From contig LNAC01000036.1 of NCBI GenBank assembly GCA_002007465.1, forward strand, positions 260,881 to 324,880: a stretch of DNA of 64,000 bases, in the 5' to 3' direction. The position numbers and the translations under genes were made by a program. Below, piece by piece: positions 11,875 to 21,844 of this stretch. The stretch's first letter is position 1; each line of letters starts with the position of its first letter. The notes below the pieces were generated by a model, which worked only from the letters and a program-made list of their open reading frames with translations, had not been told where the DNA came from and ran no database searches. Source of the DNA: Ailurus styani. Lineage: Eukaryota > Chordata > Mammalia > Carnivora > Ailuridae.

Positions 11875-12065
11875 CAATAGATGTTCCTTTTATCAATTCC
11901 TTCACTCATGTCACAAGCGTTTGCTGGCGCTTTACTGGGTAATAGGCTCTGTTCTAGACAGTTGGGTAACATCACTGCGGGTAAGAGCCTGAACACCTGC
12001 TCTTGAGGTAATTATAGTATTGTGAAGGAGACAGACAATAAACAGTAACTATAAAAAATATTCTT
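11875..12065 (+). mobile_element. Old L1M-type 3' UTR relic
   Basis: TCAATTCCTTCACTCATGTC, GCTTTACTGGGTAATAGGCT, CTGTTCTAGACAGTTGGGTA and GGAGACAGACAATAAACAGT follow the order of the same ancient pattern as at 5100-6330, better preserved. Confidence 0.6.
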
Positions 12066-12189
12066 TTTGGGAGACATGTGTATGCACTAAATGTTAATCT
12101 ATTTATCCTTATGTCACGTTTTTTAAAAAACCTCTCATAATCCATATAACCAGAAAATGCTACCTTTTTATGGCACTTTTTAAGTCAAA

Positions 12190-12235
12190 TTGGTGTGTGT
12201 GCACGTGTGTATATATATGTGTGTGCGTGTGTAGG
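12190..12235. repeat. (GT)n microsatellite, interrupted
   Basis: GTGTGTGTGCACGTGTGTAT followed by TATATATG and GTGTGTGCGTGTGT; interruptions suggest an old, stabilised repeat. Confidence 0.9.
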
Positions 12236-12284
12236 GCAGGGGTGACAAAAGTACAGCAATTTGCCTGAATTCAGGTATTAACTA

Positions 12285-12375
12285 GTGTATAAATGAGAAA
12301 ACTGAGGATACGGATTCCAGCCAGTCTGTCTGACTCCAAAGTCATCCTGTTATCACTATGCTACACTATATCTAA
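12285..12375 (-). mobile_element. MIR SINE fragment, antisense
   Basis: AATGAGAAAACTGAGGATAC, CCAGCCAGTCTGTCTGACTC and ATCACTATGCTACAC match the 5' half of MIR read backwards. Confidence 0.72.
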
Positions 12376-13266
12376 GAAATAATGCTGCATATATAAACAA
12401 AGATGGGATTGTTTTAAATTCTATTTATTTTTAATTTATTTTTTCTGTGAATTCTCTGTATCCTGATTGAATTCAATTACTGTTCTCATATTCCTCCATT
12501 CTCTTTTCCTCTTCCTCTCCTTTCTTCCTTTCCTTCAACCTTCCCTCCAACACAATTTCTTCTCACTTTTTTCTTTAAAAAAAAAAATGTGTGTTTTTTT
12601 CCTATGTATGCATGTGCTTCAAGGCTCCTAAGAGTACTTGCTAAAAAAAAAAAAAAATCAGATATAGACTTTTATTTCTGTTTATTGTTCCTTTTCTGCT
12701 CTCTAACCCCTTCTCTGTTATGGGTAAAGAAGCTGAAGAATTTCCTTTTTTGTTGTTTTTTTGCCTTTCTCCCATGATTATCCTTCCTCTCATAAACAAA
12801 AACAAAACAAACAAAAACCCCCCCAAAACAAAACAACCCTCAGGAATTCCTTTACCTTCCAAAGTAAAGTTCTTACCAAGAAGTCTTTGACTTTAGCAAC
12901 TGGGCTCTAACCTAGTTATTTTCAAATAAAAAAGAAATAAACATTTTCTACTTTGCAATGAAAACTAAAGTTCCATTGATCTTAGAGAGCTCCTAACATG
13001 AGGTGAATGTTCATGTATCTTTCCCTTTCTCTACACTATCTATTTCCTTAAATGAAATAGTAACCTTTCCTTCTCACCCTATCTTCAGGAGTCTATTCCA
13101 AGTGTCTGTGTTGTCAGAGTGACTTGCTACACACCCAAACTCTGCAAAGAACTTATCTCATGCTAGTATATAGACAAGTGCAAAATAATAAAATCTAGCA
13201 CTTAAGAGGTGGGAGAAACTATTAGGAAAAAACTATCTGTGAAAAAGGTAAGCAACTCCTAAGATC
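12376..13266. other. Unassigned sequence rich in simple tracts
   Basis: Pyrimidine-rich block at 12495-12550, an A run at 12579-12588, another at 12643-12657, and an A/C-rich (AAAAC)n-like tract with seven C at about 12795-12838. No coding signal; the short frames here read through these tracts. Confidence 0.5.
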
Positions 13267-13310
13267 ACACACACACACACTCCAAGACACACACACAAAC
13301 ACACACGTAT
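13267..13310. repeat. (CA)n microsatellite
   Basis: Two CA blocks separated by TCCAAGA; interrupted, so probably stable. Confidence 0.9.
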
Positions 13311-13378
13311 TGTTCAGACCTGACACACTGTCCCTTTCCCTCACTCCATGCACATGTAGGAGCTCAGTACAGTTTCTG

Positions 13379-13381
<3 letters not shown>

Positions 13382-13409
<28 letters not shown>
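13382..13409. repeat. Uninterrupted A28 run
   Basis: Twenty-eight consecutive A. The 100 bp upstream is not a SINE or L1 end that I recognise, so the source of the tail is unclear. Confidence 0.9.
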
Positions 13410-13412
<3 letters not shown>

Positions 13413-14495
13413 TGTTTTGGGCATGTTTAAGTTGCTTACTGAGCCCACTGATCTTCCTTTACTGGGAACCTATCTTATAATAAATAATCTTGTCAACACA
13501 AAATAAGCCAATTATGAACAAAATGATTTTCATTTGCAATGTAACAGCCATCAAAATTTTTTTAGGTTTTTGGCTGTTTCAGTTCTGCAGATATTTACTG
13601 AAATTATGTATATAGGAAGTAAAAGTTTTAGCGCTCAAGTCAGGGGCCAGAACCTCCCACTCAATTCTCTAAAAATACCTTCATAATATCATTGCATTAA
13701 TACTGCTATTGGCTGTAACTAGAAGGTTCCTATTTCCCCTTCCTCTTTCCTTTCTTCCTTACATTATCCAGGTACATTCTCAGCTGTCATGTCACTATGC
13801 CCATTTTCTTTCTTACTATCTGTGAACAATAAAAAAAGTGAAAGTCTGCAGGTCAAGTGTTTGCCATATTTTCAGATTTATGAGGAAATTCCAAGCAACT
13901 GATATGGCCTTGAAGTTTTCTCATTAATTTTTAAAAACTATCTGTTTTACATATGGTACATGAAGACATTGGTCAAATTTATTACTTCAACTTCATCCTC
14001 TATGAAATACAGATCTGAATGGCTATCAGTTTTACATAGAATATATCAAGTCAATGGTCCAAATTGCTTCTCCAAATTCATCTCTTTCCATCTGCCATAC
14101 TCATTCTATTGGTACCTCTGTGGTCTGCATGTATGTTTTTCTTTCACTTTGAATGGCCTAATTATGCTTCGTTTCATGTACAGCTGGCCAATTGCAATTC
14201 TTCCTCAGAAAGCAATGTTATCTTGAGGGTGCCTCTAAGTAGCAGGACCTGTCCACCCTGAAGACACAAGTACACATGGTTCCAAGTGAAATACCATGAT
14301 GGTACATCACAGAGCAAGAGGATAAACACCATCACAAAATGAATACAATCAATTGTTCCTATGCCTGTCCAGTCATTAGGCCATTAACTTCTAAAGAAAT
14401 TATACTTATTTTCCATGACTCAGTTGAGAATCTCACAAAGAGTGTATATACAATAACTGTTGGGTTTGTATAATCAATGCTGCCAACCTCCATTC
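13410..14495. other. Unassigned non-coding sequence
   Basis: Unremarkable AT-rich DNA. The frame at 13960-14226 overlaps another at 14064-14261 in a second phase and neither is recognisable. Confidence 0.4.
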
Positions 14496-14499
14496 GGAC

Positions 14500-15045
14500 C
14501 AGAATTCCAATGACAGCAACAATAATAAACTGGGGAATGGCATGAGGAAACTAATTTCCATACATACCACATCATAGTATTTAAACTGTCTAGTCTGAAA
14601 CAACAAAATAAAATATGCAATGAAATAGGAAAATATGGCCTTTATACAAGGAAAAAGAAAAAATCAGCCAATATAAAATGTCCCCGAGGAAGCCCAACTT
14701 GCACTTAATAGACAGACTCTAAAGAAGTTATTGTAAATACATTTAAAAACCAACCAAAAAACTTAATGGAAAGTAAGTCTAAGAATTAATGGAAAGTAGG
14801 GGAACAATGTTTCACCAAATATGGAATATCAGTAGAGAGAGAAATTATATAGAAAAACAGAAACAAAAATGGAAATTCTGGAGTTGAAAAGTCTAATAAC
14901 TGAAATGAAAATTCTACTGGAGTGACTCAACAATAGATTTGAACTCATAGAAGAAAAAATGGTACATTGAAAGATACATCGGTAAAGACTAAACAATATG
15001 AAAAATGGAAAAAAACTGTGGACACCGGGAAATAAGCATACTAAA
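14500..15045 (+). mobile_element. Old LINE-1: end of 5' UTR and start of ORF1
   Basis: Follows the order of an L1M-type element: AACAAAATAAAATATGCAAT, AATATGGCCTTTATACAAGG, GTCCCCGAGGAAGCCCAAC, ATAGACAGACTCTAAAGAAG, then the ORF1 N-terminal stretch at 14860-14990 (AATTCTGGAGTTGAAAAGTC, TAACTGAAATGAAAATTCTA, TAGATTTGAACTCATAGAAG). The frame is broken. ORF1 encodes the RNA-binding chaperone of L1. The match ends near 15045 and resumes at about 16260, the gap being a second L1. Confidence 0.85.
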
Positions 15046-15975
15046 ACATGGTCAACATCACATGTCATCAGGGAAATGCAAAATAAAACCATGACATATC
15101 ACCCCACACCTATCATAATGACCAAAATCTGTAACACTGACAACAAATTCTGACAAGGACGTGAAGCAGCAGGCGCTCTCATAAATTCTGATGGAAATGC
15201 AAAGTGGTACAGCCCCTTTGGAAGATAGTTTGGTGGTTTCTTACAAAATTAAACATATTCTTAACCACACAATCCCACAATAAAGCTTCTTGGTATTCAC
15301 CCAAAGCAGTTGAAAACACACCCACACAAAAACCTGCACGTGGATATTTATAGCAGCTTTATTCATAATTTTCAAAATTAGAAGCAACCAAGATGCCCTT
15401 CAGTATGTGAATGAGTAAATAAACTTTGAACAATCTAGACAATGGAATATTATTCATTGCTCAAATAAATGAGCTATCAAGCCATGAAAAGACACAGAGA
15501 AACCTGAAATGCATATTACTATGTGAGAGCAGTCAATCTGAAAAGATTGATCCAAAGTTTGATTATGATCCAACTATAAGACATTCTGAAAAAGATAAAA
15601 CTACAGAGACAGTAAAAAGACCAGTGGTTTCCATGGGGTATGTGTTGGATGAGAGAGAGAAATACACAGAACACAGGATCTCTAGGGCAGTGAGAACACT
15701 ATGTGATATTATAATGATGAGACATGTCCTTATTTGTGCAAACTCACAGATTATAACACCAAGAGTGAGCCATACTGTACACTATGGACTTGGGGTAATT
15801 ATGATTTGTCAATATAGGTTCATCAGTTGTAACAAATACACCATTCTGGTGAGTAACACTGATGATCAAGAGGCTCTGTACATGTGGAGGCAAGGGGCAT
15901 AAGGGAGATCTCTGTACCTCCCTCTTAGTTTTATTGGAAACCTACAACTGATATAAAAAAAATAAAGTCCTTTAA
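15046..15975 (+). mobile_element. Second LINE-1: ORF2 end and 3' UTR, inserted in the first
   Basis: Begins in the ORF2 end (GGTCAACATCACATGTCATC, GGGAAATGCAAAATAAAACC, GATATTTATAGCAGCTTTAT, AAGCAACCAAGATGCCCTTC) and runs through a typical L1M 3' UTR (ATAACACCAAGAGTGAGCCA, ACTATGGACTTGGGGTAATT, AGGTTCATCAGTTGTAACAA, GAGATCTCTGTACCTCCCTC) to AATAAAGTCCTTTAAAAAAA. The 158-codon open frame at 15426-15902 lies mostly in the 3' UTR and is not a gene. Confidence 0.9.
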
Positions 15976-15989
15976 AAAAATTAGGGTAT

Positions 15990-16212
15990 TGGGCGCCTGG
16001 GTGGCTCAGTGGGTTAAAGCCGCTGCCTTCGGCTCAGGTCATGATCCCAGGGTCCTGGGATCGAGGCCCACATCGGGCTCTCTGCTCAGCAGGGAGCCTG
16101 CTTCCTCCTCTCTCCTCTCTCTCTGCCTGCCTCTCTGCCTACTTGTAATCTCTCTGTGTCAAATGAATAAATAAAATCTTTAAAAAATAAATAAATAAAA
16201 AAAATAAAAAAT
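15990..16212 (+). mobile_element. Young Can-SINE
   Basis: Complete element with a long, A/T-patterned tail. The 16-bp target duplication AAAAAAATTAGGGTAT lies at 15974-15989 and 16213-16228, using the A-rich end of the second L1 as the insertion site. Its body is nearly the same as the copy at 41087. Confidence 0.97.
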
Positions 16213-16223
16213 AAAAAAATTAG

Positions 16224-16271
16224 GGTATCAAACTTTTTTAATTTTTTAATTTTTTTTGGTATCAAACTTTT
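16224..16271. repeat. 34-bp direct duplication beside the SINE
   Basis: GGTATCAAACTTTT occurs at 16224-16237 and 16258-16271, separated by a T/A-rich filler. It overlaps the SINE's right-hand target duplication and may be a separate slippage event. Confidence 0.8.
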
Positions 16272-17455
16272 AGAACATCAAATACACTGACATACACATT
16301 ACAGGAATCCCAGAAGGTGAGGAGAAAACAGAAGAAATATTTGAAGAAATAAGCCTGAAAACTTCCTTGAATTAGATGAAAAACATTCAAGAATTCCACA
16401 GGCCCAAGTAGGATAACTCAAAGAGTTCCACACAAAGATATATATCATTGTCAATCTGTCAAAAGCCAAAGAGAGAATTTTAAAAGTAGAAAGGGGGCAA
16501 AAATGGGCTTACTGCCTACAGAAGAGTTAGTAGATGCACAGCTAATTTCTCATCAGAATCTACAAAGAACAGAATACAGTGAGATGAACTCTTCAATATA
16601 TGGAGGAAAAAAAAGACTAAATAAGAATTCTCTATCTAGCAAAACTATACCTTGAAAACACGGAAGAAATTAAGACATGTCAAATAAAACAAAAACAAAG
16701 AATCTGTCACTAGCAGACCTGCTCTATCAGAATTAGTAAAAGCAGTCCCTCAGGTTAAAAAAAAAAAAATCCAAGAACAAGACGTAACACAAATTCGCAA
16801 CTAAAAAAAATAGAAATGGAAAGGTAATTACATAGATAAGTATGAAATTATAAATGTATATTTGTAGATTTTTTTCTTATTCCACCTGATTTAAAATACA
16901 ACTACATAAACATTAATTATGATATTGTGTTAAATGTTTTATATAAAAATGTAATTTGTCAGATAATAAGAAAAAGAAAGGGAAAAGCACAGTTAAATTG
17001 AAGAAATTACGTACAGGATATATATATTGAAATTAGTTTGATATTAATCCAAACTACACAGCTTTAAGATAGGATTTTAATTCCCAGGTCAACTAGTAAG
17101 ATATTTTTTTTAAGGAAAAAAGAAAGAAAGAAAGATCGACAAGAAATTAAGATGTTATACTCCAAAATATCTAACAAAAGTGAAGGTAGTGTTATAGGAA
17201 AACAATAATATAAAAATAAGACATAATGAATAGGTAAATGGCAGACATAAATGGTAATTATCAGTAATAACACTAAAGAAATACATGGACTGTGTGCCCA
17301 AAACAAAGGAAGAGAGAGCCCTACCGGAGAGAGAAGTACATGACACAAATACACGGTCTCTAAGAGACATATTTCAGATTCAAATACACAAATAGATCAG
17401 TAGTAATGGGATGGAAAAAGATTTATAACATGCAGACAGAAATAAAAAAAGTTGA
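16260..17455 (+). mobile_element. Old LINE-1 continued: rest of ORF1, spacer, start of ORF2
   Basis: Picks up exactly where 15045 stops: GAACATCAAATACACTGACA, ACAGGAATCCCAGAAGGTGA, GAAATATTTGAAGAAATAAG, TGTCAAAAGCCAAAGAGAGA, ACAGCTAATTTCTCATCAGA, AATTCTCTATCTAGCAAAAC, then the ORF1-ORF2 spacer (16780-17150), GGCAGACATAAATGGTAATT (17239 on) and CTAAGAGACATATTTCAGAT near the ORF2 endonuclease region. Frames are destroyed by stops and indels. Confidence 0.9.
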
Positions 17456-17631
17456 GGGGCACCTGGATAGCTCAGTCGTTAAGCATCTGCCTTTGGCTCA
17501 AGTCATGATCCCAGGGTCCTGGGATCAAGTTCCGCATCGGGCTCCTAGCTTGACAGGAAGCCTACTTCTCCCTCTTTTACTCCCCCTGCTTATGTTCCTT
17601 CTCTCTCTGTCTCTGTCAAATAAATAAAATC
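17456..17631 (+). mobile_element. Older Can-SINE
   Basis: Starts GGGGCACCTGGATAGCTCAG and ends TCTGTCAAATAAATAAAATC. It interrupts the old L1 between ORF2 segments. No clear target duplication remains. Confidence 0.93.
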
Positions 17632-17852
17632 AATAGTCTAGAAGTAAACCCTATTATTTGTGGCTAATTGATTTTTAACAAGTAGCCAAGAAATTCAATG
17701 GGGTGGGGGAGGGAAGATTTGTCTTTCATCAGATAATGCCAGGACAGATGCATACCAATGGGAAAGAATGAAGTGGAACTCCTACCTAAGAGAGTATACA
17801 AAAATTTACTCAAAATGGACCACAGACTCAAATGTAAGAGCTAAAACTATAA
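17632..17852 (+). mobile_element. Old LINE-1 ORF2 segment
   Basis: GGCTAATTGATTTTTAACAA, TTCAATGGGGTGGGGGAGG and TACTCAAAATGGACCACAGA are characteristic of the region just after the reverse-transcriptase domain of L1 ORF2. The internal part of ORF2 between 17455 and here is deleted. Confidence 0.85.
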
Positions 17853-18050
17853 TTTTTTTTTAAAGATTGTATTTATTTATTTGACACAGAGAGAGAGATC
17901 ACAAGTAGGCAGAGAGGCAGGCAGAGAGAGAGGTGGAAGCAGGCTCCCTTCCGAGCAAAGAGCCCAATGCGGGGCTCAATTCCAGGACCCTGAGATCATG
18001 ACCTGAGCCGAAGGCAGAGGCTTTAACCCACTGAGCCACCCAGGCACCCC
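17853..18050 (-). mobile_element. Young Can-SINE, antisense
   Basis: Ends CTTTAACCCACTGAGCCACC. A target duplication AACTATAA flanks it at 17845-17852 and 18051-18058, cutting the L1 ORF2 sequence cleanly; the L1 text reads continuously once it is removed. Confidence 0.96.
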
Positions 18051-18229
18051 AACTATAAAACTCTTAAAAGAAAACCTAAATATACATCTTTAAGTATCTG
18101 GATTAAGCAAGGTTTTCATATATATGATATTATAGCACAAGGAGCAAAAGAAATTGTGGCTAAATTAGATTTTATCAAATTTAAAAACTTCTGTATTTCA
18201 AAGGACACCATCAAGAAAGTGACAGGATG
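18051..18229 (+). mobile_element. Old LINE-1 ORF2 segment
   Basis: AAACTCTTAAAAGAAAACCT, GATTTTATCAAATTTAAAAA, CTTCTGTATTTCAAAGGACA and CCATCAAGAAAGTGACAGG continue ORF2 directly from 17852. Confidence 0.9.
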
Positions 18230-18426
18230 GGATGCCTGGGTGGCTCAGTTGGTTAAGCATGTGACTCTTGATTTCAGGTCAGGTCATGATCTCAGGGTGG
18301 TGGGACTGAGTTCCACGTCTGGCTCCATGCTCAGTGGGAAGTCTGCTCAAGGATCCTCTCTCTCCTCCCTCTGTCCCTCCCCTTGCTCTCTTTCTCTCCC
18401 TTTCTCTAAAATAAGTAAATAAATGA

Positions 18427-18466
<40 letters not shown>
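18230..18466 (+). mobile_element. Older Can-SINE with (GAAA)n tail
   Basis: Head GATGCCTGGGTGGCTCAGTT and old-type GACTCTTGATTTCAGGTCAG. The tail has become a (GAAA)n tract at 18424-18466. Flanks AAGAAAGTGACAGG and AAGAAAGAGACAAG are the likely target duplication with two mismatches. Confidence 0.94.
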
Positions 18467-19115
18467 GACAAGACTACCCACAGAATGGGAGAAAATATTT
18501 GCAAGTCACAGGTCTGATATGAGACTTGTACCTGGGACATTTTTTTTTAAAAAACCATGCAACTAAATACCTAAAATGTTAAAAAAAAAAAAAAAGAGTT
18601 GCCATATAATTCAGCAAGTCCACTCCTAGGTAAATACCCCCAAAAAAAGTTTGTAGTAAAATGTTAATGGAAGCATTATTCATAACAGCCAAAAAGTGGA
18701 AACAACTCCAACATGCATCCACTGATGGATGGATGAATAAATGTGGTATACCCATATACAACAGAATAGTATTCAGCCATAAAAAGAAATGATGTTCTGA
18801 TACATGCTACAACATGAATGAGCTTTCAAAACATTATGGTTAGGTGAAAGGAGACACAAATAAGACCACATAGTGTGCCATTTATGCAAAATGCCAGGCA
18901 AAAGAAAATCTACAAAGATTAGCTTTTGTCAGAGGCTTGTGGATGAGAGAAATGAAAAATGACTGCTAAATGTGTACGAGGTTTCTTCATGAAAATATCC
19001 CACACTCAGATAGTTGTTATGTACAAATTTGTAAGTTTTATAAAAGCCACTGAATTGTCACCTCAGAAGTTTGAGTTTTAGGATATGTGAATTACGTCTC
19101 CATAAATGACACGTA
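18467..19115 (+). mobile_element. Old LINE-1 ORF2 end and 3' UTR
   Basis: AGAATGGGAGAAAATATTTG (18483 on), TCCACTCCTAGGTAAATACC, GGAAGCATTATTCATAACAG, GAATAGTATTCAGCCATAAA, CTACAACATGAATGAGCTTT, then the 3' UTR with TGACTGCTAAATGTGTACGA, AGCCACTGAATTGTCACC and ATGTGAATTACGTCTCCATA. This is the end of the element that began at about 14500. Confidence 0.92.
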
Positions 19116-20085
19116 AAAATAACACCTTGACTTCTACATTTATTTGTGCAATTATTGGATTAATCTGTCTTCTCCATTATACTGAATCTGAAAAGAGCAG
19201 GAATAGTATTTTTCCACCCATTCCACATTACCATATTGAATTCACTGTATCTAATGTGATTTCCAGTACTTGGCAGACATGGAAGAAATGCTAAAATAGT
19301 GAAATTCTAAACTGTGTATCCAATGAATAGAATCTATGGCAACACTAACACATGCTAGACCAAGTGTGTCTCTGATAAGATGAATGGGCCACCTTCAGGG
19401 GATAAATGGTAACGGTTGAATATATGAGTAAACGCACTCTCATTTCCTGATACCTGAAATAAATAGAATTCCCTTGATTAGCAGTCAGGGATCCACATGA
19501 TATGCATGGTCTATGTTATAAGTGCAAAATGATGAAATAGATATATCTTCTAAACACATTATTCCTCTGTGGATATATTCCATTTTGCTTGATAAATTGC
19601 TTGAATAACCCTTCCTATGATTACTCAGGTGACAAAAGTCAAGTCACAGTTATAGTCACAACTACTGAGCAAGGGAACTTGGAAAAATGAATGTTTCTGG
19701 TTTGCCCTGTAACAGGTTTTACTCTGGAATAGTGGCAATTATCTTTTGTACTGTTGCGATCTATATATTATTTGACCAAGAAGTATAAAACCACTGGTTG
19801 GCACAGACACGCTTTGCTTTCACAACATTCCTGGTAATTGATAATTGAAGCTGACCTGTGAATTGCTCTCCAGTGACAGTGATGTCTTAAGCTGGATATC
19901 CTTGCAGTTTAGAGAAGAATTGGGCTGTAACTTCAGAGTTTCTGTATCTTAAAATTCTAGCCTACTTTTAGAACAATATTCTGTTTCTTTTGCCAAGATT
20001 AAAAAAGTATACATTTCAAAATATCATGCAGGACTCCAAAAATCAACAGTTTTTCCTTAGTCACTAAAAATTTGAAACAGAGTAA
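19116..20085. other. Unassigned non-coding sequence
   Basis: About 970 bp with no repeat family I recognise and no convincing frame; AT-rich. Confidence 0.4.
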
Positions 20086-20089
20086 TAAC

Positions 20090-20273
20090 CAACATTTTAA
20101 GCTGCTTACCACATATCAGGTGCCTTACATACTTTAAAAACTGTATTCCCAAATTACAGATGAACAGATTAATACCTCAGATTATTGAGATAATTTATCA
20201 GTGGAGGAGAGCTTAATCCACGGTGGTAGAAACTAGATTTAATCCTACTTAAGTTTGTTTCTTACCATTATAC
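20090..20273 (-). mobile_element. MIR SINE, antisense
   Basis: AGCTGCTTACCACATATCAG, CCCAAATTACAGATGAACAG, ATTTATCAGTGGAGGAGAGC and TTCTTACCATTATACCACTG follow the reversed MIR over nearly its full length. Confidence 0.78.
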
Positions 20274-20482
20274 CACTGGCTCTCAATTAGGGATGATTTT
20301 ACCCCCCAAGAGACAGACAGTAATATCTGGAGGTATTTTCGATGGAATTATATGGGTGAGAAGAACTACTGGCTTTTAGTGGTAGAGGGTAGAACTATAG
20401 CTAAACACCCCCCAGTGCCTGGGACAACATCCCACGACACATCACTATCTGGCCCAAATATTAAGTTGAGAAAACTTGCACT
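20274..20482. mobile_element. MER20-type hAT-Charlie DNA transposon
   Basis: CACTGGCTCTCAATTAGGGA begins it and AAGTTGAGAAAACTTGCAC closes it, forming a decayed terminal inverted repeat. Between them ATTTTACCCCCCAAGAGACA, AATATCTGGAGGTATTTTCG, GAACTACTGGCTTTTAGTGG and TATCTGGCCCAAATATTAAG match MER20 in order. It is non-autonomous: there is no transposase. Confidence 0.85.
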
Positions 20483-20485
20483 ACA

Positions 20486-20654
20486 CCGGTAGTTCCCAAC
20501 TTTGAATACATATTAGAATCGTCTAGGAAACTTAAAAAACAATGATGTCCTTTCCGAGGTTCTGATTTAATTGCTCTGACATGCAATCACATTATTAGGA
20601 TTTTTAAAAAGCACCTCCAGTGAATTTCATGTACAGTCAAATCTGAGAACCCCA
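20486..20654. mobile_element. MER5-type hAT-Charlie DNA transposon
   Basis: CCGGTAGTTCCCAACTTTGA at the left and AAATCTGAGAACCCC at the right are the inverted ends; TATTAGAATCGTCTAGGAAA and GAGGTTCTGATTTAATTGCT are internal MER5 landmarks. It abuts the MER20 with almost no spacer. Confidence 0.82.
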
Positions 20655-20714
20655 TGAACATACAGTGTCGTGCGTGCATGCACTGGAGCTAAAATGGTAC
20701 TTACGATACAGGAC

Positions 20715-21175
20715 TGTACAAGGACGACCCGCAGCAGTTCGGAGAGGAGAGACACCAGGCTGAGTTCACGCTGCCATAGAACCAGTGTGGGACCTGAGTC
20801 CGTGTAGAAGGTACCGAGAAGCTAGAACACAACGAGCAAAATAGCTGCTTGAAGGTGATGGAGCATGGCTTCCACCTGGAGAAGAGCGTGAACCCGAGCC
20901 TGCTGGATCGGCAGCACCTGGTCGCTGACGAAACAACACCCACCTGCGTAACTTCCCAGAGCCTCCCTATTCGCACCAGCTGGTCCAATTTTTCAAAGGC
21001 TTGGGTGACCATTTCACTAGCCTGCACAAGACGGGAGGGACTGGGAGGTAGCTCGGTAGAGTGCCTTCCCGACAAGCTCACTCCGGGGGATGGCAGTAAG
21101 ACCTGAGCTCTGACCGCCTGCCCCATGCCCCTGGGGTGAATTCCCCCAGTCACCACACAGCACAAGCAGATCTAG
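20715..21175 (+). pseudogene. Ferritin heavy-chain-like processed pseudogene, 5'-truncated
   Basis: A GC-rich island in AT-rich DNA. Ferritin heavy chains form the 24-subunit cytosolic iron-storage shell and carry the ferroxidase site. Here the reading recovers, in changing frames, the stretch from helix B to the C-terminus: EERHQAE at about 20740-20760, an in-frame stop TAG at 20777-20779, MEHGFHLEKSVNPSLLD from 20858, a one-base shift into HLRNFPEPPYSHQLVQ and FKGLGDHFTSLHK (20942-21035), then a shift back to CLPDKLTPGD before a TGA at 21104-21106. The next 65 bp (CCCCTGGGGTGAATTCCCCC) resemble the FTH1 3' UTR. There are no introns, so it is a retrocopy. MEHGFHLEK and DKLT are closer, from memory, to the intronless FTHL17 type than to FTH1. 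The first third of the protein is missing or unrecognisable, and no poly(A) tail or target duplication remains. Confidence 0.85.
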
Positions 21176-21189
21176 ACTTACCTATCTCT

Positions 21190-21840
21190 ATAATATACAT
21201 ATCTTTTTATATATCTGCATCTATACTTATCTCTGTATCAATTTAGAAAGTAAGGGATTTGTTATAAAGAATTGGCTCAGGGCACCTGGGTGGCTCAGTT
21301 GTTAAGCATCTGCCTCCAGCTCAGGTCATGATCCCGGGGTCCTGGGACTGAGGCCCGCCTTGGGCTCTCTGCTCAGCAGAAAGCCTGCCTCTCCTCTCCC
21401 TCTGCTGCTCCCCCTGCTCTTGTGTGCTCTCTCTGTCAAATAAATAAATAAAATCTTGAAAAAAAATAGAATTGGCTAATGTGACTATGGATCCTGAGAA
21501 GACCCCCCTGAAACCTGGAGGCCCAAGAAAGTGGTGGTGTATTTCTGGTCCAAATCCCTAGTCCTGAGGACCAAGTCCTTCCTGGTCAGAGGGTAAGAGA
21601 AAACCCAGTCCTCTAGCTCAAGCAGTCAAACCGAGAGCAAATTCACTCTTTCTCTGCCTTTTTGTTGTATTTAGGCTCTTAGTGAATTGGATGTCTTTTA
21701 GGCACTTCGGGGAGAGCGATCTGCTTAACTCTCTATAAATGAAAGGCTAATCTTTTCCAGAAAAACACGCACAGACACACCTAGAAATATTTTTTACCCA
21801 GCTCTCTGGACATTCTCTGGCCCAGTCAAGTTGAGTTTAC
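21190..21840 (+). mobile_element. Old interspersed repeat relic, split by a SINE
   Basis: Starts with a TATC-rich tract, then AAAGAATTGGCTCA, and resumes after the SINE (21278-21467) with AATTGGCTAATGTGACTATG, AGTCCTCTAGCTCAAGCAGT, TTGGATGTCTTTTAGGCACT, GAAAAACACGCACAGACACA and CCCAGTCAAGTTGAGTTTAC. I know this pattern as a common old mammalian repeat often near L1M ends, but am unsure of its database name. The same family appears at 42230-42375. Confidence 0.6.
21278..21467 (+). mobile_element. Older Can-SINE
   Basis: Head GGGCACCTGGGTGGCTCAGT with TTAAGCATCTGCCTCCAGCT; tail AAATAAATAAATAAAATCTT. Target duplication AGAATTGGCT at 21268-21277 and 21468-21477. Confidence 0.96.
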
Positions 21841-21844
21841 ATAA

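Noticed and set aside
15426..15902. 158-codon open frame, plus strand
   Set aside because: Lies in the ORF2 end and 3' UTR of a dead L1; the UTR portion does not encode L1 protein.
18424..18466. (GAAA)n as an independent microsatellite
   Set aside because: It is the tail of the SINE at 18230-18466, inside its target duplication.
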